This document shows positions 14,827 through 21,493 of a DNA stretch of 21,493 nucleotides, piece by piece. Numbering within the stretch: the first letter of the stretch is position 1; every line of letters begins with the position of its first letter. The notes under the pieces were generated by a model, which made no database searches, had not been told where the DNA came from, and worked only from the letters and a program-made list of their open reading frames with translations. The DNA lies in IMG/VR virus record IMGVR_UViG_3300025418_000418, positions 1 through 21,493 of that record; one strand, given 5' to 3'. Source of the stretch: a virus. The position numbers and the translations under genes were made by a program.

Positions 14827-17774
14827 TGATTTGTCCTAATAAAACATCAAGAGAGTGGCAGGCATTAAAAGATGCTGTAAAACAAAGATTGGAGTCAGAA
14901 GGTATAACGCCTAGTGATGAAGATATTGATGATGTTGCATTCCTTGCATTTGACAGATACGGAGACATACCTAGTCCTGAAAAGGCATTTGCTTATTTAG
15001 AAAATAACGTGTCTCAGGTTTCAAAAGACTTTGACAAGTACGCAAACTTTGGTAGAGGAAGATTTGGGACAAGACAAGGCGATATGACTTTTGAGCAATT
15101 TAAGGAAGACTTTAAGAACAGATTTAATGCCGAACTTGCTGATGATGATGTTGCGATGAAAATATATGAAGAGGCAAAGAGAAGGTATGAAGCTCAAAAA
15201 TTAGCAGAGGGCAAGCTTTCGAACTTTGCGGCTGAGTCTAAAGAAAAAGAAGGCAAGAAAGAAGGATTTTGGAAAGGTATAATTCCTAGAATAAAAAACT
15301 ATTTCAGCAAAAACTTTAACAAGTTACAACAAGAAGATGCGCAGTCTAAAAATGAGGCTGCTAAGTTTTTTGCATCGGCTACACAAGCTTCATTACTTAT
15401 AAAGAAGGCTGCAGGATTTATTGCAGAAAATTACGGAGAGCAAGTTTGGACTGACCTAAGAAAAGCATTAGTACAAAGCAGATTGTACGGAATTACTGAC
15501 AGATGGATTAGCATGGCTGATGAGGTTAGAAACATGTCTAATGAAGAAATTATAGACAAGCTAGCTGATGAAGATGGAGGGTTAGTAGAACTACTAAAAA
15601 ATATTCAGCAAAGAACAGGCATGGATGAAATATCCAAAAATGCATTGATGCTTGCGCAAACAGGAAACTTTGATGGTTTAAGAGAATATATTGCAGATGC
15701 GTTCCAACATGCTTCGGAAATGGTAGCAGGTGTAGACTTTAGTGGAGGAAGAAACTACAGAGAAATATTAAATGATGAGAGTGTAATGAGAGCACTCAAA
15801 TCGTACAAAGACCTTATAGAAAAACCATTAACAGACAACCACGCTTCTAATGATGGAGTATTCTCTAATGCGTTAGGAGAGTTGAATACATACTACCCAT
15901 TAATACCATTAGATGAGAAAGGTAATATGATGGCTGACCTAAAACAAAGAAATAAATTAAACAAGCCAAAGAACGCTGCTAATAAATTTGCAACAGGTCT
16001 TTCTTATGCCTACGACCTATCGGTGAATGCGCTTTCTGACAGACTAAAAAGTGCTGTAAAGGCTAACAATAAGGCTGCATTTATTTCTCAGCTACAACAA
16101 GCAGGATTAATTAAAATTAAGGCTCCGGGACAACCTAAGCCGGATGTTATGACAATAAACGGAGTTGATTATGAGGCTGTGTCTATAGACTTTGGGGAGC
16201 CAATGATTATAGAAGGTAAGAGAGTTCCGGCACCTCAGGTAATCATGCCAAAGTGGTTGGCTATTGAGCTTAAACCTATGCTTGATGAGAAAGTAATAAG
16301 CGAGAATGGATTTGGTAAGGCTATGGGCGCTATAACAAATTATTCTCTAGGAGGCCCTAAGGAATTTTTCATACACGCTAACAACCTATTAGGTGCTGTT
16401 ATAAATGGAACTCCATTTGCAGGTACAGATATATTTTCTAAAACAATAGGGAACTTACCCTTAACAAAAATAGCAACAGGTATTTTAAATGTTGCATTTG
16501 AGGATGTTACTAGCGAGGCGGCAATAAAGCACATGCAAGACATGGCTAACATAGGATTGCTTGCTGAAAAAACAGGCTCAGTTACATTATTTAAAAGAGT
16601 AGCAGATAGAACAGGTGCTAAGAAAGTAAGCTGGATTCATGCGCCATCTGTTTGGTTATATGGTTCAACAGGTATAGACGTTAAGTCTAGGGTTCTTATG
16701 GATAGAATCTGTCTTGAGATTAACCCTAATGCTACTCCAGAACAAAGACGTCAATTCTCTGCACAATTAGGGGTGTATGTAAAAGGTTTAGAAGGGCAGT
16801 TAGAAAGAAGTCTTAAGAGAAATGGATTAGCTCCATTCTACACGGCCTCATCTACATTTCTTAAGAATGGGGTAAAGGCATGGTTAGGATTAGTACCGCT
16901 TCCTACTGATGGATTATCATTTGGTAAGGCTGCAACATATAGAGTAGCACATCAGCTTTCTTCTGGCGCTATTGGTATGGTTGCTACATGGGCTGTAATG
17001 TATAAGGCAAACACAGGAAAATACCCATGGGAGGATAAAAATTCTACCTTGTTGCAAATACCTTTAACTGATGAACAGAAAGAAGCAATAGAACAAAATG
17101 CTCAGTTGAAAGGGTTATTCTACAAGAATGGTAAGTGGCAAGACATCAGCATGGGATTCTTTAACCCAATCTTATATAGAGGTGCTAAGGCTACAGGATT
17201 ACAAGCTATGTACAACACAGAGAATGCTGAGGGTAGTGGAGCACAAATGCTAGAGAATGTTGTTAGAGACCAAACAAACTCATTCTTGATGCCAATGGTT
17301 AGTGCGCCTTCTGTACACCTTGCTACGGCGTTCTTTGGATTCTCTCCATACATAACATCTATGAGAGATTATGCAACAGGAAGCCCTATACCACAGTTCC
17401 AAAGAATTACCAAGACTATGCCTGATTATGCTCAACAAATAGGCGCAAACGTAGCACAAGGCTTGCAACAAATAAACCCTCTTGTAGGCTCAGCATTTGA
17501 GGCAACGGGTATGGACTTTAAGCCAAACTATTCTAAGGAGGATGAGGATTCTCAAAGATGGTTAGGTATGCTGAATGACATGGCATTCCCTAATGCATTT
17601 AAGCCACACATAGACAACGAGAAAAGAGCTAAACAGTTATCTAACGAAAGAAAGAAAACTGAAAGACAATATGAAAGAGAATCAGGATTAAGAAGTTCAG
17701 GTGGAGGAAGAAGTAGCGGTGGATTAGGTGGAGGCGGATTAGGTAGACAAGGACTTGGTGGAGGAGGATTGTAA
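14826..17774 (+). CDS. Large polyvalent-type ejection protein, 982 aa
   Basis: The start (CPNKTSREWQALKDAV) and long helical N-terminal third resemble large phage virion proteins that are ejected with the DNA. Around residues 480-560 the order 'PKWLAIELKPMLDE', a loop, and EFFIHANNLLGAVI recalls the LPD-type regions of large polyvalent proteins. Two more hydrophobic stretches (IGMVATWAVMY around 714-724 and VHLATAFFGFSPYI around 829-842) could insert in the envelope. The last 29 residues are a Gly/Ser/Arg/Leu tail with GGLGGGGLG repeats. No catalytic motif is seen, so this is probably the structural channel or core protein that partners the metallopeptidase-bearing one. It is the last gene before a 454-nt gap with RNA-like structure, so the operon probably ends here. 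Family assignment is tentative. Confidence 0.6.
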   Translation: MICPNKTSREWQALKDAVKQRLESEGITPSDEDIDDVAFLAFDRYGDIPSPEKAFAYLENNVSQVSKDFDKYANFGRGRFGTRQGDMTFEQFKEDFKNRFNAELADDDVAMKIYEEAKRRYEAQKLAEGKLSNFAAESKEKEGKKEGFWKGIIPRIKNYFSKNFNKLQQEDAQSKNEAAKFFASATQASLLIKKAAGFIAENYGEQVWTDLRKALVQSRLYGITDRWISMADEVRNMSNEEIIDKLADEDGGLVELLKNIQQRTGMDEISKNALMLAQTGNFDGLREYIADAFQHASEMVAGVDFSGGRNYREILNDESVMRALKSYKDLIEKPLTDNHASNDGVFSNALGELNTYYPLIPLDEKGNMMADLKQRNKLNKPKNAANKFATGLSYAYDLSVNALSDRLKSAVKANNKAAFISQLQQAGLIKIKAPGQPKPDVMTINGVDYEAVSIDFGEPMIIEGKRVPAPQVIMPKWLAIELKPMLDEKVISENGFGKAMGAITNYSLGGPKEFFIHANNLLGAVINGTPFAGTDIFSKTIGNLPLTKIATGILNVAFEDVTSEAAIKHMQDMANIGLLAEKTGSVTLFKRVADRTGAKKVSWIHAPSVWLYGSTGIDVKSRVLMDRICLEINPNATPEQRRQFSAQLGVYVKGLEGQLERSLKRNGLAPFYTASSTFLKNGVKAWLGLVPLPTDGLSFGKAATYRVAHQLSSGAIGMVATWAVMYKANTGKYPWEDKNSTLLQIPLTDEQKEAIEQNAQLKGLFYKNGKWQDISMGFFNPILYRGAKATGLQAMYNTENAEGSGAQMLENVVRDQTNSFLMPMVSAPSVHLATAFFGFSPYITSMRDYATGSPIPQFQRITKTMPDYAQQIGANVAQGLQQINPLVGSAFEATGMDFKPNYSKEDEDSQRWLGMLNDMAFPNAFKPHIDNEKRAKQLSNERKKTERQYERESGLRSSGGGRSSGGLGGGGLGRQGLGGGGL

Positions 17775-17780
17775 AATAAT

Positions 17781-17811
17781 TTTGGTAGAATAAAATAAGT
17801 TCGTATTTTTG
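17781..17811 (+). promoter_or_regulatory. Near-consensus Bacteroidota promoter for a short RNA
   Basis: TTTG at 17781-17784 and TATTTTTG at 17804-17811 are separated by 19 bp, an exact match to the Bacteroidota primary-sigma pattern TTTG-N19-21-TAnnTTTG. It is the best-formed promoter in the window. Transcription would begin around 17816-17822, just at the left arm of the folded element that follows, and no gene starts downstream for about 400 nt. Confidence 0.72.
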
Positions 17812-17820
17812 TATCAGCAA

Positions 17821-17922
17821 ATCCAATAATGTAGTGCGATATATTATTGGGCATTGCCCGTTCCCTTAAAGAAGGAACATGTAAAGCCCATCAATCGCAC
17901 TTGGTGGGTTTTTTTATTGGAT
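17821..17922 (+). ncRNA. Candidate phage small RNA or attenuator with nested stems
   Basis: Four nested pairings can be drawn. ATCCAATAA 17821-17829 pairs with TTATTGGAT 17914-17922. GTGCGAT 17834-17840 pairs with ATCGCAC 17894-17900. TGGGC 17848-17852 pairs with GCCCA 17886-17890. GTTCC 17860-17864 pairs with GGAAC 17874-17878. A competing intrinsic terminator (17887-17915) uses the 3' strands of the two middle stems: the TGGGC partner lies in its stem and the GTGCGAT partner in its loop. With a consensus promoter directly upstream, this reads as a self-contained transcription unit of about 95-100 nt, either a small RNA or a switchable leader. I could not match it to a known RNA family. All pairings are read by eye from the DNA; no energy calculation was made. 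Confidence 0.6.
17887..17915 (+). terminator. Intrinsic terminator inside the folded RNA element
   Basis: CCCATCAA (17887-17894) pairs with TTGGTGGG (17901-17908), eight pairs with one G-T wobble, around the six-base loop TCGCAC. Seven T residues follow at 17909-17915. It can end either the long virion operon or the short RNA begun at the promoter upstream. Confidence 0.85.
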
Positions 17923-18198
17923 GTAGTCAAAGCAATATGGCTACTGCAACTGAACATAGTCATAGACTATTATAGGTAGATGCATAAGGACCATCCATGG
18001 GAATCTGATATTTAATCTTTTAAATGAATGGTATTCTTTCTAAACTTGTGGTAACCATTCAGCCTCACTTAACGACAACTCATTAACTCGGTGGTAAGAA
18101 TAGCAGGTTATATCTCTATCAGGGGGAGGGGGTATAACTTGCATTTTACTTACCTTCTTTCTCCAATCTATTAATCTGGTGGTAAGTTATAGTCCGCA
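17923..18198 (+). promoter_or_regulatory. Gene-free stretch with serial hairpins before the fibre operon
   Basis: No coding frame longer than about 20 codons from an ATG is found. Pairings seen are: ATAGTC/GACTAT (17956-17961, 17965-17970, three-base loop); GAATGGT/ACCATTC (18026-18032, 18054-18060); GCAGGTTATA/TATAACTTGC (18103-18112, 18133-18142, ten pairs with one wobble, G-rich loop); and ACTTACC/GGTAAGT (18148-18154, 18181-18187). The right arm of the third could instead pair with AAGTTATA at 18185-18192, and CTTACC could pair with GGTAAG at 18093-18098, so alternative folds exist. It may be a long structured leader, a second untranslated RNA, or a cis-acting DNA site. A function cannot be assigned. 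Confidence 0.5.
18076..18186 (+). repeat. Diverged 23-bp direct repeat, two copies
   Basis: Copies lie at 18076-18098 and 18164-18186, 88 bp apart. They share CAA, ATTAA and GGTGGTAAG, and differ at six positions, all C/T exchanges in two matching triplets (CTC in one, TCT in the other). A shorter relative, GTGGTAA, is at 18048-18054. Confidence 0.7.
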
Positions 18199-18216
18199 TT
18201 TTTTGTTATATTTGTA
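18199..18216 (+). promoter_or_regulatory. Promoter of the fibre operon
   Basis: TTTTTTGTTATATTTGTA is identical over 18 bp to 1275-1292 and contains TATATTTG (18207-18214), a full match to the Bacteroidota -7 box. It lies 14 nt before the ATG at 18229. No TTTG is present at the -33 spacing, so a phage or host activator may be needed. Confidence 0.65.
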
Positions 18217-18228
18217 CAAAATATTTCT

Positions 18229-18771
18229 ATGGGTACTTTTGTAGCTTCATATACTGTACAGCAATCAGCTAATGGAACATCCTTAACGATTACAGATACT
18301 TCTAACTATACCGCTTCTAGTGAGCCTAAGAGTGGTTTTAACTGGAGAAGATTATATATTTATTATGTAGATGGTACGCCATTGGTTTTCCCTGCCGGCA
18401 ATACCTCTGGTTATGTGGACTTCCCTATTGGTGGTGCTGATACTATTACTATCACAGGTTTTAGTGCGGATTTGTCTCTAAGTGTTCAGTTAAGTTTAAA
18501 TAAGACAACTCCTATTTCAGGTTCGGTATATACCTCTACCAATGTGGTTACCATGGTTGGTTTTACTAATCAGGCTATTTATAATGCTGCTCAGATTTTG
18601 GCAAGCAATCCTATAAGATTATCAGACCCTGTGTTTAAGGATAGTTTAGTTCAGCTACAAAGAGAAAAGGTTACGGCAGTGAACGCAGGTAGTTATGGAG
18701 ACCAATTCTCCTCTCAGGCAGCCTTATCAAGAGCGGCTACTATTATCTCACAATCAAGTATTAGATTCTAA
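18229..18771 (+). CDS. Fibre-region protein, 180 aa
   Basis: The N-terminal half is beta-rich: FVASYTVQQSANGTSLTITD, then TSNYTASSEPKSGFNWRRLYI, a hydrophobic strand, and an Ile/Thr-rich segment (GADTITITGFSADLSLSVQL). This plan, 'Y.V.QS.NGTSLT.TDTSNY', recurs in small proteins before the tail fibres of Bacteroidota phages. The C-terminal half (about residues 110-180) is helical: NQAIYNAAQILASNPIRL, DPVFKDSLVQLQREKVTAV, GDQFSSQAALSRAATII. It probably attaches a fibre or forms part of the tail periphery. It has its own promoter and overlaps the next gene by 1 nt (TAATG), so translation is likely coupled. The exact function is not known to me. Confidence 0.6.
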   Translation: MGTFVASYTVQQSANGTSLTITDTSNYTASSEPKSGFNWRRLYIYYVDGTPLVFPAGNTSGYVDFPIGGADTITITGFSADLSLSVQLSLNKTTPISGSVYTSTNVVTMVGFTNQAIYNAAQILASNPIRLSDPVFKDSLVQLQREKVTAVNAGSYGDQFSSQAALSRAATIISQSSIRF

Positions 18772-19367
18772 TGCATAGTAACGACCAAATAACCTCAATA
18801 CTTCAATACTCTGATATTTCATTGTTTCTAGGAGCTGATGAGTATGAGATAGAGAAGTATTATAATTGGATAGATGAAACGGATAGGTTAGAGTTGATTT
18901 ATATTATGACTGATGTGTTAAGGTATTTTCAGCCTTATTACAATAGTTTGAATACAGCTATTCAGGCATATGTTCCTGGGTATGCAGGTAATCCTACCTA
19001 TGACAGATTGATTAACTTCTTGTATGGTTATATAGGTCATTGGATTCAAAATGCTGCTGTTGTTTCAGGAAGTACAGGTGGTATTATTACAGGTCAGCCA
19101 ACCTCATCGGTTATTACTAATGTTGTTTATTCAATAACAATTACTAATAAATCATATACAGCTACCGGTGGAGAGACCTCAATTACCTATTCTGATATGG
19201 TTGGTAAGTCATTGGTTTACATTTCACGAGGTGGTGTTACTGTAAATCAGATTATCACAAGTGGCACTCCAACGGCTGACCAAGTGTTATGGAATACAAA
19301 TACAGGTCAAATAACTTTTGGTAATGCATTAGGAGCAGGGGTTAATATTGTTGCGTTGTTTAACTAA
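18771..19367 (+). CDS. Fibre-associated protein, 198 aa
   Basis: ATG at 18771 overlaps the preceding TAA. Residues 1-95 look helical and aromatic-rich (DEYEIEKYYNWIDETDRLEL, then MTDVLRYFQPYYNSL). The C-terminal part (about 105-198) is beta-rich with many Thr, Ser, Gly and Val (NVVYSITITNKSYTATGGET, then a strand pair ending GAGVNIVALFN). The C-terminal domain looks like a surface-exposed module of the kind seen in receptor-binding accessories. No catalytic motif is seen. A small helical base followed by a beta tip, placed between a small tail protein and a long fibre, suggests a connector or chaperone for the fibre. This is a pattern-based guess. Confidence 0.5.
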   Translation: MHSNDQITSILQYSDISLFLGADEYEIEKYYNWIDETDRLELIYIMTDVLRYFQPYYNSLNTAIQAYVPGYAGNPTYDRLINFLYGYIGHWIQNAAVVSGSTGGIITGQPTSSVITNVVYSITITNKSYTATGGETSITYSDMVGKSLVYISRGGVTVNQIITSGTPTADQVLWNTNTGQITFGNALGAGVNIVALFN

Positions 19368-19372
19368 TAATT

Positions 19373-21493
19373 ATGAGTCAAATATATATAGAGCATGATT
19401 TCACCCTAAGAAGTGATAATGGAGTCTTGAAGGCTACAAATGGTTTAGTAACCTCTATAGTAGGATATACAAATCAAATTATAGATGGCACAGGCTCATT
19501 GCAGGTTTTAACAACCTCTATTGTTCCAGAGGGTTCTAATTTATATTTTACTACTGCTCGTGCCCAAGCTGCCATTAGTGGGTCAGCTCCTATTAGTGTT
19601 TCTAGTGGAGTGGTATCTATTACACAGGCTAATAGTACAACTAATGGTTATTTAAGCTCAACAGATTGGTCTACCTTTAATGCTAAACAACCTGCCTTAA
19701 ACGGAACAGGATTTGTTAAGATTGTAGGTACCACTATTTCTTATGATAACTCTACTTACTATTTGGCATCAAATCCAAATAGCTATATTCCATTAACTGC
19801 CTTAAGTGCATCAGCTCCTTTAAGTTACAACAATACCACAGGTGCTTTTACAATAAGTCAGTCAGGTACAACCTCTAACGGTTATTTGAGTTCTACAGAT
19901 TGGAACACATTTAATGCTAAGCAAAATGCCTTAGGTTATACGCCAGTTCCTAATACAAGACAATTAACAATTAATGGGGTAACCTATGATTTATCAGCTG
20001 ATAGAACATGGACTATAAGTTTCCCTGTAACCTCTGTTTTTGGAAGGACAGGTGCTGTTACTGCACAATCAGGAGACTATACTACTACTCAGGTAACTGA
20101 GGGCACTAATTTATATTTTACAAACGCGCGCGCGATAGGCTCTACCTTAACAGGTTATACAAGTGGCTCTGGAACAATAACCTCATCTGACTCTATATTA
20201 TCAGCTATTCAAAAATTAAATGGTAATGTAGGATTATTAACAGGTGCTATTATTTATCAAGGAACATGGAATGCCTCTACAAATACCCCAACACTTACCT
20301 CAGGTGTAGGTACTAAGGGTTATATGTATAAGGTTGCTGTTGCAGGTTCAACAAATATTGATGGTGTAACCCAATGGAATGTTGGAGACCAATTAGTATT
20401 TAATGGAACTGTTTGGGATAAGATTGATGGTATACCTAATGAGGTTTTAAGTGTATTTGGAAGAGTTGGTGCGGTTACTGCTCAGTTAGGAGATTATACA
20501 ACAACATTAGTTACAGAAGGAACTAATTTATACTATACGCAATCTCGTTTTGATAGTGCATTTTCTGCTAAGACTACAACAAATTTAACAGAGGGAACTA
20601 ACTTATACTTTACAAATACAAGAGCGCAGAATGCAATTACCTTGACTACAACAGGTAGTTCAGGTGCTGCTACATACTCAGGAGGAACATTAAATATTCC
20701 TAATTATGGGTCAGCACTAAGCGGTTATGTTCCATATACAGGAGCAACAGGTAATGTTAATTTAGGCTCTTACAATTTAAGTTTAAATGCTTTACAATTT
20801 TCAAGCATATCAGCACCTTCTTATTCGGAAGGGGAAGTATGGTACGATTCAACTCAAAAAGCTTTAGCATATTACAATGATGTAACAAATAACATTTTAC
20901 ACATTGGGCAAGAGGTTCAATTAAAAGTTTACAATAACACAGGTTCAACAATTGTTAAAGGTGCGCCTGTTTATATTACTTCAACTAATAGCGGGTTTAC
21001 TTATCCATTAGTGGCTTTGGCAAAAGCAGACACTTTAACAACTTCTAACGTTATTGGAGTAGCAAATCAAGATATTCCAACTTCAACGGCGGGTTATATT
21101 GTACTTTCAGGGTTGGTAAGTAGCATAAGCACAGGCTCATACACAGTTGGAACAGTTTTATATTTAAGTCCTTATTCTGCGGGTCAATTAATGAGTACAG
21201 TTCCTCCAACGGGATATGCCGTTCGTGTTGGTGTGGTTTCTTATTCAAATAGTCCTAATGGTTCTATTTATATTAACCAATCTAATGCTTATTCAACGGC
21301 TGCAAGTATTGTTGGAACGATACAAATTTCGCAAGGTGGAACGGGAGCGACAACTGCGGCAGGTGCTTTAACAAATTTAGGCGCAGCAGCTTCAAGTAGA
21401 TTAATTTCAACTACAACTCCTTTACAAGGTGGGGGAGATTTAAGTGCAGATAGAACTTTAAGCATTTTACAAGCCGGTACTTCTCAATCGGGT
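19373..21493 (+). CDS. Tail fibre protein, repeat-rich, 5' part (707 codons seen)
   Basis: ATG at 19373, 5 nt after the previous stop; open to the window edge, so the C-terminus is missing. It is built from known fibre modules. EG[ST]NLY[FY]T units occur at residues 53, 243, 382 and 407. GYLSSTDW.TFNAKQ occurs at 92-106 and 170-184. SVFGR.GAVTAQ.GDYTT occurs at about 221-238 and 360-377. YVPYTGATGNVNLGSY occurs near 456-471. Residues about 512-640 form a beta-sandwich-like domain (QLKVYNNTGSTIVKGAPVYI, then NVIGVANQDIPTSTAGYIVL) often found in phage fibres. QGGTGATTAAGALTNLGA at about 654 is the classic phage fibre linker. Predicted to trimerise and bind the host surface. The window ends in another repeat-like stretch, so the receptor-binding tip is outside. 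Confidence 0.88.
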   Translation, partial: MSQIYIEHDFTLRSDNGVLKATNGLVTSIVGYTNQIIDGTGSLQVLTTSIVPEGSNLYFTTARAQAAISGSAPISVSSGVVSITQANSTTNGYLSSTDWSTFNAKQPALNGTGFVKIVGTTISYDNSTYYLASNPNSYIPLTALSASAPLSYNNTTGAFTISQSGTTSNGYLSSTDWNTFNAKQNALGYTPVPNTRQLTINGVTYDLSADRTWTISFPVTSVFGRTGAVTAQSGDYTTTQVTEGTNLYFTNARAIGSTLTGYTSGSGTITSSDSILSAIQKLNGNVGLLTGAIIYQGTWNASTNTPTLTSGVGTKGYMYKVAVAGSTNIDGVTQWNVGDQLVFNGTVWDKIDGIPNEVLSVFGRVGAVTAQLGDYTTTLVTEGTNLYYTQSRFDSAFSAKTTTNLTEGTNLYFTNTRAQNAITLTTTGSSGAATYSGGTLNIPNYGSALSGYVPYTGATGNVNLGSYNLSLNALQFSSISAPSYSEGEVWYDSTQKALAYYNDVTNNILHIGQEVQLKVYNNTGSTIVKGAPVYITSTNSGFTYPLVALAKADTLTTSNVIGVANQDIPTSTAGYIVLSGLVSSISTGSYTVGTVLYLSPYSAGQLMSTVPPTGYAVRVGVVSYSNSPNGSIYINQSNAYSTAASIVGTIQISQGGTGATTAAGALTNLGAAASSRLISTTTPLQGGGDLSADRTLSILQAGTSQSG
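20125..20134 (+). repeat. Alternating CG run in the fibre gene
   Basis: CGCGCGCGCG, ten alternating bases, sits inside the second EGTNLYFT unit and codes for N-A-R-A (AAC GCG CGC GCG). In this AT-rich phage the other copies use GCT CGT GCC or ACA AGA GCG, so the run is a local codon oddity. Confidence 0.7.

Noticed and set aside
17552-17854. 100-codon minus-strand frame rich in Pro and Leu
   Set aside because: The Pro runs are simply the complement of the Gly-rich tail of the 982-aa protein, and the frame crosses the promoter of the small RNA element.
17938-18090. Short ATG-started peptides (12, 11 and 20 codons) in the gap before the fibre operon
   Set aside because: They are too short, unrelated to anything recognised, and overlap stems; nothing sets them apart from chance.
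17821-18198. tRNA gene, CRISPR array or diversity-generating template repeat
   Set aside because: No T-loop sequence or acceptor stem of tRNA form, no regularly spaced identical repeats, no reverse transcriptase in the window and no adenine-biased copy of a fibre segment.

Overview
The window looks like part of the virion-gene region of a tailed double-stranded DNA phage, probably with a short, podovirus-like tail, infecting a member of the Bacteroidota. Three things point to that host. The DNA is AT-rich. Genes lack Shine-Dalgarno sequences and instead have A/T-rich stretches before the ATG. Promoter-like sequences match the Bacteroidota pattern (TTTG, about 19-21 bp, TAnnTTTG). All genes read on the + strand, and the standard code fits: one gene ends in a tandem TAG TAG, the rest in TAA. 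Terminase, portal and major capsid genes are not in the window and presumably lie upstream. The set of small adaptor-like proteins followed by a very large stabilisation-like protein resembles the tail modules of crAss-like and other Bacteroidota podoviruses, but I cannot place the lineage from sequence alone.

Layout: (1) 1-304 is a gene-free, repeat-bearing AT-rich control region. (2) 305-1219 is an unrecognised, separately transcribed 304-aa protein, closed by an intrinsic terminator at 1253-1280 whose T-run merges into the promoter of the next operon. (3) 1308-3381 holds three small proteins with the look of head-tail adaptor or ring proteins. 3384-7346 follows with a 1320-aa tail stabilisation/hub-like protein. 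(4) 7351-17774 carries proteins likely packaged and ejected with the DNA: a small Ala/Gly-rich protein, a 547-aa helical protein, an 1114-aa polyvalent protein with a zincin metallopeptidase motif, and a 982-aa large polyvalent-like protein. Among them sits an accessory cassette: an HExxE protein, an ATP-grasp ligase and a 50-aa basic protein, each overlapping or nearly touching its neighbour. A 97-aa open frame overlaps the end of the metallopeptidase gene and ends exactly on the start of the HExxE gene. (5) 17775-18228 is a 454-bp gene-free stretch. It holds a near-consensus promoter, a nested folded element of about 100 nt ending in an intrinsic terminator, then several more hairpins and a diverged direct repeat. 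(6) From 18229 to the window end are two small fibre-region proteins and a repeat-rich tail fibre gene, open at the right edge.

The likely division of labour: the adaptor, ring and hub proteins close the portal; the ejection proteins enter the cell with the DNA, one bringing a protease; the fibre module binds the host surface. The best candidates for something undescribed are the compact RNA element at 17821-17922 and the HExxE / ATP-grasp / small basic protein cassette.
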